From Hesseltinella vesiculosa (lineage: Eukaryota; Mucoromycota; Mucoromycetes; Mucorales; Cunninghamellaceae): a stretch of 64,000 nucleotides of DNA. Position numbers and translations under genes: made by a program. The DNA lies in contig MCGT01000029.1 of NCBI GenBank assembly GCA_002104935.1, forward strand, positions 274,058 to 338,057, read 5' to 3'. Below are positions 48,642 to 59,919 of this stretch, piece after piece (the stretch's first letter is position 1; every line of letters begins with the position of its first letter). Below the pieces are notes generated by a model. That model had not been told where the DNA came from. It searched no databases and saw only the letters and a list, made by a program, of their open reading frames with translations.

Positions 48642-51600
48642 CTAGGCCACGGAATTTTCGGGAAGGGCATGCTTGAGAGACTTGGCCATCAAAAGATGCT
48701 CCTGTTCCTTTTCCAGGATGAGTTGTTTTTCTACTTCGAGGCAAGCTAATGTTGGAAAAGGAGGTGAGAATGGGTGTCACTGTCATTGACCGCCTACCAC
48801 ACTTACTACTGATCAAGTGCTTGCCATAGGTATATTTTTTCAATCCTGATAAATAGGGCTTGATCTTACTGACAAGAATTTCTCGTTGTGGCCCGTCCAC
48901 GACATCCAACATCTTTTGCACCACGTAGTTGGCGTACTAGAGAAGATAGAAAGAAAAAAAAAAAAAGGCGTCAGTGGGGGAGAGGGCTGGGGCCGACGGC
49001 AGTCTTACCTGGTCCTTCATCATTGTCATCAAGGGATAGGTGCCATCGCTGCGGGTGTGCAAGACTTCATCGATGAGGGCGGCTCGGTCAGCTTTGGAGG
49101 CAAAGGCAACACACTTTTCCACGACGTTGCTGGCGAATTTGTGCTTCGACAACTGGAGAACATGACCGTGGATCTTGGCAATGATGATGGACTTGTCGTG
49201 AGGGTGACCGTGCTCGAGGATGTGCTGGATCACATAGTTGCCATATTGGTCTTGCACCAAGGGTGTGGTGCTTTTGTGCAGCTCATCAAGAAGGCGGGCG
49301 GTTTGCTGATCGGGGCAGTGCTCAAACATACGCTGGATGACCCGACATCCGTAGGGATGGGTGGCAAGGTGATAGACTTGGCCGTGGAAAGTGTCGATGA
49401 TGAATTGAATATGGTCGGCAGGCACACGCTCGATGGCTTTCTGGACGACATGATTGCCGTTCTGGTCCTTGACACACTTGAGTACATTACCGTCCAATTC
49501 GCGGATCAGGTGGGCTTGCTGGTCGGTCAGGACATGCTCCAAGGCTTTCTGGACAACACGGCAGCCGTACATTTGGAGCGAGAGCGACAAGATGTGGCCG
49601 TCCATTTGTTTGGCCAGAACAGACTTTTGGGCTTGGCTGCCGTGCTCAAATAGTTTCTGGATCACGTAGTTGCCAAACACGTCGGTCATGAGCTGCAGGC
49701 AGTTGGGCAAGATTTCGTCAAAGACCATTTGCTTTTCGTCGCTGTTGGCAGTCTCCAGCTTTTGTTGGATGAAGCGTGAGCCATGCTGGTCACCGCTGAA
49801 CTCCACAACAAAGTTCACAATGTCTTTGAGCTCGTACTTCTTGCTCTTGTTGTTTCGGAATTCCTCGAGCAAGGGGCTGCGGATGATGGGGATCAGGTCA
49901 TACGACGCATTGGCAGAGGAGGAGCTGGAGGTAGGCGTGCTGTAGGACTCGGCCATGCGAGCATGGGAGCCGGGGATGGCCTGCCGTGCATGGGCAGAAG
50001 CATGGGGGTGAGAAGGCGGGACGGCGTGCACGGCAGATCGAGGCGAAGGGTTCATATGCGATGCTGGCGGCTGTTGGTGCGGTTGCTGCTGCAGATAGTG
50101 AGGGCCGGGAGGAGGCAACGAAGGGTGAGCAGGTGAGTGCGGGTGGCTATTGTAGGGCGACGATGGCTGGTGTGGGTTCAAACGGACCATGAGATCAGGA
50201 TGTTGTTGCTGTTGACGAAGCATTTGTTCACGTAGCAAAAGAATCTGTTCCTGATGCATCAGGATTTGCCGTTGGCGCGATTGCAATTGACGCAACATGT
50301 AATCATCGGTGACTTGTTGAGCTACAGGCTGTTGTTGCTGTTGCTGGAGAGCATACCACGAAGGGGCAGTGGCGGCGGAGGCTGGACCACGACTGCCGGC
50401 AGGCTGTTGATCTTGGGACCAATCCTCCAAAGCAAAAGACGGCATGGATGGGTACTTGCCAATGGCGGGGCGTGGCAACGACCGATACGACCGCGGAGGG
50501 TCCTCCATGTTTTCCCAAAAATCATTGAGCCCACCTAGTTCATTGTCGTCCATGTTTCCAGGTACTAGGAAAATAAGTGTAAGTGCTACAAAAACATGTA
50601 CCCCTCTTTTTTTTTTTTGTCTTTTGGATAGCTTTACCAGGCGACATGACATTCGCTTGTTGCCATTGGTCATCCATCAAGCGACTTGAGTTGGTAGGAG
50701 GAGCCATCCAGGTGTGCTGTCGTTGCATGGGTTGTTGTTGTTTGTACATGTCATCCTTGGGGTCGAGGGCCAACACCTGGGTGCCATAGACCAATTGTTC
50801 ATAAGGGTCCATCGCCAGGGTTGAGGAAGAGGGCGAGGGTCGTTGCGAGTTGGCAGGGGGTGTGGAGTTTGATCTGGGAGGAGGTGACATGGTAAACGAT
50901 GGGTGCTGCATAAACGGAGGTCGTGGCTGTTGCTGATGTAGCAAGGAAGGCGACGTGCGTGTAGGAGGGTGAGCAGGAGCGTCCAATCCAAGGGTGTCCT
51001 CCATGTCATTAGCGAAATAGCGCAGGTTGTTGGTCGAGTTTGGCATCAGTGGCAAACGACTGGGAGAGGCTTGCGGGTGCTGCAATGGCATAAAAGGCGA
51101 GCTAGATCGAGACAACTATCATCACGAAAAGCAGGCCCACAAAGGGAAAAAAAAAAGAAAAGGAAATTGAGATATTGGCCATGAAAATCATGAAAAAAAA
51201 AAAAAAAAGCGCGGAACGACTTACATTGTTGCCCTGAGCAAGCGAATCAGCCGACAAGGATTCTTTCCAGGCCAAGGAGGTGGAGGAGGCGGACTTGGGA
51301 TCCTTTTCCAACAAAGCAAAGGTGGATGAGGAGGCGGAGGAGGCAGGCGACCAGACATTGTTCGACCGAGTGGGTGTGGGGTCCAGCATGAAGGGGGGCG
51401 TTTTCCATGGCAGAGGGGCGGTCGTCGTAGGCATCGACGGGGATGATGTGGCAAACTTGTCCATGTATGGCATTGGCTCCGCGGGTGGGGCGCTGTTGGC
51501 ACGTTCCATCTCATCCATAGATGTTGGCATGTCGGTTTCATCCATACGACGTCTCAACATTGCTGCGAGCTGATGAATGAAAAATAAAAAAAAAAAAAAG

Positions 51601-51745
51601 TGTGAGTGGAGGCTCTTTTTAAGCTACGGGTATTTTCTTTTGGTAGCGTGGTGTATACCTGTGTTTGAGGCTGAATTCTAGTCGCTTGAGGCTGTTGAAT
51701 GTCAGGATGGAGAGGCAAATCATTCATAAAGGTATTTCGATGCAT
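48642..51745 (-). CDS. Pumilio/PUF-family RNA-binding protein
   Basis: CDS complement(join(48642..48745, 48807..48936, 49009..50564, 50638..51115, 51225..51569, 51659..51745)), 899 aa. The N-terminal 560 residues are disordered and rich in Pro, Ser, Gln and Met, with poly-Gln stretches. The C-terminal PUF domain starts near [20 protein letters not shown], and its eight repeats show the RNA-contacting triads: GSRFIQQ, GNYVIQK, GCRVVQK, GNHVVQK, GCRVIQR, GNYVIQH, ASNVVEK and, after an intron, ANYVVQK. These are the classical triads for an UGUANAUA-like site, so target choice should be as in Pumilio/Puf3 (inference from family). PUF proteins repress or relocate mRNAs through 3' UTR binding. The last two exons complete repeat 8 and a Glu/Lys-rich tail. 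Confidence 0.94.
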
Positions 51746-52437
51746 GGTATGTAAATGGAAGGAACAGGTCTAATGATGTAGTCAGGAAAATATAAAAAAA
51801 AAGGCGGGGTAGACAAAAAGTGGGGAGGGGTAATAAAAAGAGGCAAAGTGAAGGCACTGTAGAGAGCCACAGGAAAATAAATGAGCAAAATAAACAAAGG
51901 AATCACAAAAACAGGTGGCTATGTATAAAACTACGAGAATAAAAAGGTAAAGGATGTAAGTACAGGCAAAGATGACAAGAAAAAAAAATAGATGAGGTAC
52001 CTTTTTATTCCAATCAATTAAAAATGACAAGGTGAAAGGGAATGACTGAAAAGAGAGACGAGCAGATGGACAGCAATCAGTGAGAAGTTTAAGAACACAT
52101 CACTGGATTGACAATGTTCGATTCAACACCAAGAGAAAATGTAAAGAAAGTTGTTTAAGAAGAAATAAAATAGAAAAGTTGGGAAAGAAGCAAGGAAAAG
52201 GGACTTGAAAAAGTACCTGGTGAAAAAAAAAAAAAAAAAATGTCTGTGTGTCACCCAACAACGACTGGGACTAGTCATCTACTGCAAAATGGGATATTTA
52301 ATAATAAAATGAATAAAAGAAAAAAGTTATAAAAAAGAAAGGAGAGGTATCAATCACAAGTGAAAAAGAAGATAAAGCTAGGATTGTGTGTAGATAATGG
52401 AGATGACAAGCAAAAAGGGAAGAGGCACAAGCATTAT
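51746..52437. other. Purine-rich intergenic stretch
   Basis: A 692-bp region strongly enriched in A and G on the plus strand, so pyrimidine-rich on the coding strand of the PUF gene. It is probably the PUF 5' leader and promoter plus the 3' end of nothing else, since the next gene (52438-55520) ends here only at 52438. An A18 run is at 52222-52239. No gene is seen. Confidence 0.5.
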
Positions 52438-55400
52438 TTAGCCGTTGATGATGGCTTGATGGTCGTCTTGTATGATAGTCGTACCATCGGAATCATACTC
52501 GGTTTTTTGGTCTTCAAGAAGCTTCAAGTGGAGTGCCTTGGTTACACCATCCAGCAGTTTACGGCGACGGAGCGAGATCAGGGAGATGTTTGACTTGGAC
52601 TTGCCAGAGGGTGCAGAAGGACCAACGCTGGCGGGAGCTGCGCTTGGAGCACCAGCGGTTGCAGGGGCAGCATTTGCCACACTGGCACTCGAGGCACCAG
52701 GGCCAGAGCTCACACCGGCTCCATAGGCAACACCATAGCCAGGGCCATCGCTATAGCCACCACCGTTGTAGTTGGCATATTGCTGCATGGATTGGGAGAA
52801 GGGAGGGTAGCGGCCGTTGTTCAACTGGTGTTCAAAGTCTTGCTCTTGCATGGCGGCCATGCGGTCTCGAAAATCCTCCACGGCTTTTTGGCGGGCCTCT
52901 TCGATATCGTGGTTGTTATCGCGCTTGGCGATGGCGGCGTGATGATCTTGGCCGTTGACAACCACACCTTGGCGAGCGCGTTCCAAACGTTCCATACCAG
53001 ACAAACCACGCTTGTCTTTGAGTTGCTGCGTTTGATCGTCCTGGACTTGCTGATCCTTGGTTTGCTGGCCGTCCTTGGTCTGCTGGTCATCCTTGGTCTG
53101 CTGGTCGTCCTTGAGTTGCTTGGCATCCTTCTTGTCGTCCTTCTGGTCGGATTGATCTGCCACAACAGCGTTGTCTTGGTTGTCCTTACCGTTTTGTAGG
53201 CTGGTATCGGCATTGTCAGCGGACTGATTTGAGGATGGGTTGCCGTCGGTCGAGTCGGCACCGTTCTGGCCGTCTTGGTTGCTATCGCTGCTGGCTACAG
53301 GCGGGTCGGAGCGCTTGACAGACACCAAGGAGAAGCTGGAGCCACCGCCTTGTTGACCTTGTGCAGAGGGTTGGCCACCACCACCAACAAGGCCACCAAC
53401 GATAGGGAGGCCACTTAGAGCTTGGGCTTGACGACGTCGCAGGATGCTGCCACCGGTGCTGCCCGTAAGGCTTTGCAAAACCGGTCCCACCAATGGAATG
53501 TCAGTACCTTGACTGCTTGCGCTAGACCCAAGGATGCCGTCTGTCAATCCACGGCGCTTCAGACCGATACCAGGGCCACCCTGACCAGTTTGCGAGTTGC
53601 CAGCGAGGGTGCTCACGACCGGCAAACTGCCAGCCAATTTCCCGAGGACTGGAATGTCTTGAAGAGATTGGCGACGTCGTAGGATACCGTCTTGGTTAAT
53701 AAGGCTATCCACGGCCTCGCCTAGGCTACCACCACCAACACCACCAGCACCACCAGCACCACCTAGCAGTCCGTCTGTCAATCCACGGCGCTTCAGACCG
53801 ATACCAGGGCCACCCTGACCAGTTTGCGAGTTGCCAGCGAGGGTGCTCACGACCGGCAAACTGCCAGCCAATTTCCCGAGGACTGGAATGTCTTGAAGAG
53901 ATTGGCGACGTAGGAGACCATTGTCAACAGGGCCAACCAGGGCCTCGAGTAGGTCACCAACTGGAGATCTACCTGGCATTCCACCTGCCATTCCATCTGT
54001 CAGTCCATCTGTCAATCCACGGCTCAACAGGCCGTTTCCATCACCTGGTAAAACAGAATGCAGGAGAGTGCCATCAGACAAACGGTCGCCCGATTGTGTC
54101 ACCTGGCCATTGATTTCGTCGGTTTGTTCGTTCAATTTCAAGTTGAGGACGTCTTTGACCAAATTGCGTTTCTTGAGGCCAAGGAAGGAAATTTTCGTGC
54201 CACCGCCGCCGTCTTGCCCCTCTTCCGGGTATTGCGTGTAGGGATCGTAGCCACCATAGCTATATTGGCTGTTGTAGGGAGCGGCTTGCATTTGACCAGG
54301 ACTGCCAGCATCGCCACTGCCGCCGCCCATAAAGCTGCCAACAAAAGGAAGACCACCGGCCGCACCGGCCCCACCCCCATTGAGAAGACTAAGAGGGCCA
54401 CCATCAAGAGGACCGCGTTTGCCAAGGATGCCACCTTGACCTGAGGATGAGCCTAGCGCATTGCCGGCTGAGAGAAGGCCGTTGGTGATGCCATCCAGGC
54501 CCAGATCACGACGGCGCAGGCTGATGAAGTGGATATCGGCACCGTGTTCTTGTTCTTGTTGTTGCATGGGCATGGCAGGCATGGCAGGCATCACAGGCAT
54601 GGCTTGAGGCATAGGTTGGAGAGGAAAGTTGGCAGGCTGGGGCCAAGGAGCAGCCATATGTGCAGGAGCGTTTGCTGGTTGCCCATTGCGCTTGTCTAAA
54701 CCAAGGGGTGCGAGAGCAACTTCGAGAATACTTTTCGGGCCGCCATTTTCATCTGGGAATAAAAACAAAGGGGGGGGGAGTCAAATGTCAGCCATTCTCA
54801 TCTTTTTGTGCTTCTTGCTTTACCCTTGATCAAGTTGGTGGTCACTAGATCATTGTTCAAGCCTGCAAGGCGTTTGCGTAAGCCGAGAAAGGAGATACTG
54901 GTCTTGCCGCCTTTCCCTTTGTTGTTGTTGTCAGAATCAAAATCGTCGGGATCGGCGCTGTAAGCGTAGGGATTGAATGGACGTTCTTGGTAAGGAGCCA
55001 CTGTGTTGGGGTGGTTGTGTGCCATGCCGGAGCCATAGTTGGCACCTGGAGGAGGTTCATGTTGGGGCTGAGAAGCGCCGGCTGGAGCGGCACGAGCAAA
55101 CAGGCCAGACAAGACTCGGTCATCGACAAGTTTCAAAGCGCCATTGGCAGCGCCGCCGCGTTGTTCACCGGACATCATGGCAAGGCCGCTGCCTTCTTGA
55201 GGACTGCGCTTCTTGAAAGGTGGGGCTTCCATCGATCCACCCAAAAAACCAGCAAGTTCTGGCAGACCGTCGGCGCCACCGCCCGTGAGAGCAGACAAGA
55301 GGGGCAGACCACTAGCACCACCACCGGTGACATCAGACAAGAGGGGCACACCACCGGCACCACCACCGGTCACGTCAGACAAGGCTGACAGACCACCGCC

Positions 55401-55520
55401 ACCTGTAGAAGGCCCGGTCAGGTCGGACAAAACGGGAAGATCTTCACCGAAACATTGAACTTGATATGGACTTAGCCAACTGGACACCAAGAGGACCGTA
55501 ATAATAGCTGATCGGATCAT
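52438..55520 (-). CDS. Secreted repeat precursor with many Kex2-type sites
   Basis: CDS complement(join(52438..54752, 54824..55520)), 1003 aa. The N-terminus is a clear signal peptide (hydrophobic IITVLLVSSWL, likely cleavage near YQVQC). The rest is low complexity, Gly/Ala/Gln/Asp-rich, without a folded domain, and contains about 15 dibasic or tribasic sites. Five sites are preceded by one related motif: SISFLGL-RKR, DIHFISL-RRR, KISFLGL-KKR, SFSLVSV-KR and NISLISL-RRR. A second unit, DIPVLGKLAGSLPVVS...GIGLKRRGLTDG, occurs twice. The N-terminal part also repeats LLSDVTGGGA-like units. A Gln/Lys/Asp-rich stretch (KDDQQTKD repeats) lies in the middle. The layout fits Kex2-processed repeat precursors that release short secreted peptides, as in fungal pheromone-like precursors. 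Function is unknown. It could instead be a structural wall or surface protein. Confidence 0.8.
53537..53677 (-). repeat. 141-bp in-frame repeat, copy 1
   Basis: Identical by eye to 53771-53911 over 141 bp (47 codons) at an offset of 234 bp (78 codons). It encodes a stretch ending in a KRRGLTDG processing site. Confidence 0.92.
53771..53911 (-). repeat. 141-bp in-frame repeat, copy 2
   Basis: Second copy of the unit at 53537-53677. The separating 93 bp is Gly-rich coding sequence. Confidence 0.92.
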
Positions 55521-56173
55521 CTTATTTTTATATCTTCTTTTCGTATCGAAATTTCCACTCGTTTTCGTTGAGAATACAGAAAAAAAAATTAAAAAAAATT
55601 AAAAAATAAAAATATAAAAATATAATAAAGGTGGGGTAGAAAAACTATAGAAGTGATTCAAAAAAAAAAAATAAAAAATAACAGAGAAAGAAAGAAGGTG
55701 GATCGACCATGCATGGATGGTAAAAAAATAGGACTCAAAATAAGGAGATGTCAATATGTCATGGGTGGTTGAGGAGTAGCATTTCGAAGAGGAGAAGAGC
55801 AATATAGGTGTATGGATGAGAAAGTAAAGGATAAATAACACCTGTTAAGGAGATGGGAGAAGTGGAATGAGGTGAAAGAACATGGCAACCGTCATCAAGC
55901 AAGTCAAGGAGGAAAAGACGAAAAAAAAGGAGATCAAAGAAAAAAAAAGTAATCAAAGCGCGAGGTTTGAAATGGATGACGACAAAAGCTCCTTACGCGG
56001 TTTGCTGTTATTACCACTTTTCTTTCCTTCTTCACGTTTTAAGGAGCTTATTTTAATCGAAGCATTTCCAAAATCAAATATTTATTACAATATGTTCTTC
56101 CTTTGGTAAAAGAGGGGACGGTAATAAGGCGTCTTGCGAAAAAAGGGGACAACCAACGAGTAACAGGAGTGTT
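55521..56173. other. Intergenic
   Basis: A 653-bp region upstream of the secreted precursor (minus) and downstream of the small ORF (minus). It is A-rich on the plus strand, with several AAAAATTAAAAAA runs. A 75-codon plus-strand ORF at 55882 is mostly Lys from A runs and not supported. Confidence 0.5.
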
Positions 56174-56377
56174 TCACCGGTGAGAGTGAGCTGACAGGGT
56201 TTTTTCCAATTCATGCAATTGCTCAACTTGCTCTTTTGTTCCTTGATTTTCAATATCTCGAATCATACGTGGATACATATCCCATTGCTGCTCCTCGGCT
56301 ACAGACTGTTCATGCTGCTCCTGTCGGCTTTTTTCCTGCTGCTCTCGTTTGCGAGTCGATGGTTTTTTCGATGACAT
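56174..56377 (-). CDS. Small hydrophilic protein, 67 aa, unknown
   Basis: Begins MSSKKPSTRKREQQEKSR and continues as a charged, Gln/Glu-rich, probably helical chain ending HELEKTLSAHSHR. There is no signal peptide, membrane segment or known motif. Codon composition is even and unlike the homopolymer ORFs nearby, which is why I list it. It may be the last exon of a longer gene, since an AG-ending pyrimidine-rich stretch and more open frame lie upstream. Support is limited. Confidence 0.4.
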   Translation of the reverse strand: MSSKKPSTRKREQQEKSRQEQHEQSVAEEQQWDMYPRMIRDIENQGTKEQVEQLHELEKTLSAHSHR

Positions 56378-56874
56378 GGATTTGGTTGAGGAAAATAAAA
56401 AGAAAAATGAAAAAGAAATGTGAGATCCAGCGACGGCCATAAACTCACCGCCCAATGACAAGGGTTTTTCATGCAAGAATGTGGGGAACAAAACTCTCTT
56501 GTGAGTCGTAACAAACAAAAAAACACCTCTCGATCCTTCCGAGAAGCATAAAAATAGCCATGTCAGTAGATACAGTATGAACACAAAATGGCACATAGAA
56601 AGGGGACTGATGAAAGGGGGGAATTGTAACGATGGGTTTAATTTTATATTGAAAATGGTGTTTATTTCACCCGGTTTATCTGCATGAGCAAGGGTTGCAT
56701 CCAGGCGGGGAAAACCACCGATCAAAAAAGGCTGGGAACTTTTTTTTTTTTTTGGCTCTCCACACTTTCGGTTCCAGTTTGTTTCATTTTTTTTTTCTTG
56801 ACTCTCCCTCTGTCTCTCTATTTTTATTCTTCCTTTTTCAATACCTCTTCCTTGTATAGTATCTATTGTTCTCC
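56378..56874. other. Divergent promoter stretch
   Basis: A 497-bp space between the small ORF (-) and the UBL3-like gene (+). A T13 run (56741-56753) and a pyrimidine-rich leader end at the UBL3-like ATG. No gene is seen. Confidence 0.4.
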
Positions 56875-57494
56875 ATGACCACAGATGAGCCATTGTCCAT
56901 GGCCGACATGACATCTTTTAACGACAGCGGTATACCCAAAACCTCTATGGATGATGAAATCCCGCTTGATAAAGCTCGACTCACTTTGTTACTCGTCAAT
57001 GGCAAACGTTCTCTCTTTGACTTTGATCCTTCTACCACCATCGATGCCGTCAAAGCCATTGTGCTGAATCAATGGCCTCAAGGTAAAATGACGATGAAAT
57101 TAGCCAAAGTTCCCATCATTCAATGTCGTCATGACCACCACCTCTTTCTATAGATTGGCTCGAACAAAAACCTAGCTCGACAAAAAGCATCGAGTTTGTA
57201 TACCTTGGCAAATTTCTGGATAACAACACTAAACTAAAAGGTCAGTGAACCAGGTGCCTCGATACCAGTTGAGTCTAACCTTATTTTTTTTTTTTCCCAA
57301 AAAAAGAGAATGGACTCCTCGGTGGCAATGCCACTATTATCCATTTGGTCATACGCCAAAGCAGTAAAAAGCCAGACGATGGTAAAACCCCTTCCCTTTA
57401 TACTTCAAGCCTTGCATTTTAACTTCTATTTTACTCTCTAGACGCGAAGAGTGCAGCCAACATGGCCAGATGCAAATGTTGCATCGTCATGTGA
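56875..57494 (+). CDS. UBL3/MUB-like membrane-anchored ubiquitin-fold protein
   Basis: CDS join(56875..57082, 57154..57240, 57307..57381, 57442..57494), 140 aa. A ubiquitin-like domain fills residues about 33-125: ARLTLLLVNGKRSLFDFD, STTIDAVKAIVLNQWPQDW, SIEFVYLGKFLDNNTKL, and ATIIHLVIRQ. The C-terminus ends CKCCIVM, where Cys-Ile-Val-Met forms a CAAX box; a Met at the last place favours farnesylation. There is no di-Gly end, so it is not a conjugated modifier. Animal UBL3 and plant MUB proteins sit on the plasma membrane through such a lipid and affect protein sorting to vesicles and E2 recruitment (family knowledge). Confidence 0.85.
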
Positions 57495-57724
57495 CAGACT
57501 ACCGCCGCCTCCATAATTACCCTAGCTTTTTTTTTTTTCTTCTGCTTCTTCTTTTCCTTTGCATCTCTCTTTTCCTGATATTCCATTCCCTCTTTCTTCT
57601 TTACGTTCTTGTTAACGTCTTTACCCTCTTGTTTGTAATAAACATTGCATCCCCCCCCTTTTTTACGCTGTATTCTCCTCTCGCACATCAGACCTAGACG
57701 AACGCTCTCTTTTTTTGACAAACA

Positions 57725-58056
57725 ATGACATCCTCTCACCCTGGCCTTTTCCACGTAGAGCGTAAAGGCACCGCCAGTGAGTTTTCCAGTCGATTGGTTG
57801 CGGATCGAGCTTTTGCCACGCATGAAACCATCGTGTCACTGGACGGCGTCACGCCCGGCGAAAAGCGCTATTCCACTGTGCAGATCAGCCCGGACCAACA
57901 TATTGAGCTCAACAGTGACCTACTCTATCTTAACCACGCCTGTGATCCTACCACCTTTTTAGATGTTGACACCCGTGCCCTGATCGCCCTCAAACCCATC
58001 GCTGCCGGCGATGAGCTCACCTTTTTCTATCCTTCCACCGAATGGGATATGGGTAA

Positions 58057-58093
<37 letters not shown>

Positions 58094-58326
58094 CACCTTT
58101 CCCTTTATTTTTACCCTGACCTAGCTCAATCGTTTGATTGCTGGTGTGGTTCACCAAAGGTAGCCTGTCACTTTGGACCCAGACCCTTCTCTTCACTGCT
58201 TCTAACTAAAAGTCTCTATAGTGTATCAAGACAGTCAAAGGCGCCAGACATCTGTCAAAAGACGTCGTCCTTCAATTCGAGTTGGCCAAGCATATCCAGG
58301 AACTGCTGCAAACTCGAGAGAAATAA
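57725..58326 (+). CDS. SET-domain protein (small, post-SET type)
   Basis: CDS join(57725..58052, 58125..58159, 58222..58326), 155 aa. It has the C-terminal part of a SET methyltransferase fold: NHACDPTTFLDVDTRALIALKPIAAGDELTFFYPS (in pieces NHACDPTT, AGDELTFFYPS), followed by a post-SET-like cysteine set FDCWCGSPKC. The N-terminal SET-N strand GLFHVERKGTASEFSSRLVADRAFA is present, but there is no pre-SET domain. Small stand-alone SET proteins of this type occur in fungi and bacteria; the substrate is unknown. The first intron is dominated by a run of 33 A's (58058-58090). The gene lies 78 bp before CHMP1 on the same strand. Confidence 0.85.
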
Positions 58327-58404
58327 AAAAAATAAAAAAATCGCCAGCCCCGCCTCGCTTCTTCTTTTTTTTTGTTTTTGTTTTGTGATTGATTCTATTA
58401 AACT

Positions 58405-59387
58405 ATGGGTGGCCTTGAAAGTAGGTTTTTCGGGTGGCATGACAAATCAATGTCTTACCAATTTGTCTTTCATAGATCAACTGTTTCAATTAAAGGTAAA
58501 ACCAAGAAACAGCATAACAGCTTGCCTCACCCCTTTCTCCTTGGACCAGTTCACAGCCAAACAACTGCAGAAGCAAAGTAAACGATGCCAAAAGGAAGAA
58601 GCTCAAGAAAAACTCAAAGTCAAAAAGGTACCCACACTCTACTCCATCTTGCAGCTCTGATGGCGTTTTCATTGCGCTCAACTAGGCCATCGAACAAGGC
58701 AACAATGACTTTGCTCGTATTTATGCCCAAACAGCCATTCGGAAGAAAAACGAAGCCTTAAACTTACTGCAGCTTTCATCTCGAGTCGATGCTGCTGCTA
58801 CCCGTGTCCAATCCGCCATCACCTTGAAAGCAGTAAGCCATCACCCCCCCCCCTTCCTCTCCTTTTACCTGTCTCTGTCTTTTCTTTTTTTTTTTTTTTT
58901 TGCCTCCTTTTTTTTATGGATTGCCTTCGATCGATCTTTCCCCTGACCTTGACGCTCTTGATTTTCCCATTAGGTGTCGTCTACTATGGCCTCAGTAGTG
59001 AAAAACATGGACAAATCTTTGGCAAACATGGATCTAGAAAAGGTAACCCGAATTAGACTACGCAGCAAAAAAAAAAAAAAAAAAAACGTCAACATCCACT
59101 TCATTTTTTAGATTGGCTTGGCAATGGATAGATTTGAAACACAGGTGGAATCACTGGATGCACAGGAGCAAACAATCATGTCCGTCGACACACCCTCCAA
59201 CGAACAAGTGGATGCCCTGATAAACCAAATGATGCTCGAGCCTCAAAAAGAACAAGCTAACGGCTTGTTTGCCGAACTTGATCAACTTGGCATCCCCTCC
59301 TCCCTTCCCACCAAAGCCCCGAAACAGCAGGCTCCCATCAACAGGGATTCCTCTCTGGAACAGCGCATTCAAGCCCTGCGCGAGTAG
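58405..59387 (+). CDS. DID2: ESCRT-III-associated protein CHMP1/Did2
   Basis: CDS join(58405..58420, 58476..58495, 58550..58627, 58686..58832, 58974..59042, 59112..59387), 201 aa. The family start [23 protein letters not shown] is recovered only with two tiny first exons (16 and 20 nt). The helical Snf7 core follows ([42 protein letters not shown]), and the C-terminus ends in a MIM1-like helix, [12 protein letters not shown], which binds the MIT domains of Vps4 and its cofactors. Did2 recruits Vps4 to release ESCRT-III in endosomal sorting. Length matches the family (about 200 aa). Confidence 0.95.
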
Positions 59388-59919
59388 AACTGCCCCCCCT
59401 TTTTTTTTTCCCTTTGTCTAGCTTCGCATATACACATGATACCAATGAAATTTAAATTCGTCCTCATTTTAATGTAAGTCTCATCATCAGTTAACTACAT
59501 CCGTCCTTCACGATGGCTGCGATGGACATTCCTTTTCTCTTTTATTTTCTCTTCGTTGTGGCTATGCTGTAGCTGTGCACTAAGGCTGCGGCTCGGGGTA
59601 TCTTGATCGGAGATTCCAAAAAATACTAACTTTGGCAAGAGCTGTGTTTCCAAAGTCGCAAAGCAAGAAAAAAGTCAGCTACGAAAAAGGAAAATGAAGT
59701 GGTTAGTTTAGCAAAAGCTAGGCATCTTTTTATTTTTTTCCACTCACCCTTAGAAAAATTGAATTTGGCATCTTCTTTTTTGCTACTTACAGCCAGACAA
59801 GACGTTCAAAGAACTAACAGGTCATTTTGCCTGAGTGGATGCGAAGTCTGATCAGATTACTGCACAGTTGCTTTTTTTGACTTACAGCTTATACGTCGTA
59901 CAGGTTTTTGATACCTGGA
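59388..59919. other. Region between CHMP1 and the Fanzor-like 3' end
   Basis: A 532-bp non-coding stretch. It follows the stop of CHMP1 (+) and of the Fanzor-like gene (-). In Fanzor and TnpB loci the guide RNA is read from the sequence just past the 3' end of the nuclease gene, so about 59500-59919 on the minus strand is where it would be expected. I could not identify a fold or element end by eye. Confidence 0.35.

Noticed and set aside
55882..56109. 75-codon plus-strand ORF
   Set aside because: Its first half is Lys/Glu from A runs and the second half hydrophobic from T-rich sequence; no motif, and it lies in AT-rich intergenic DNA.
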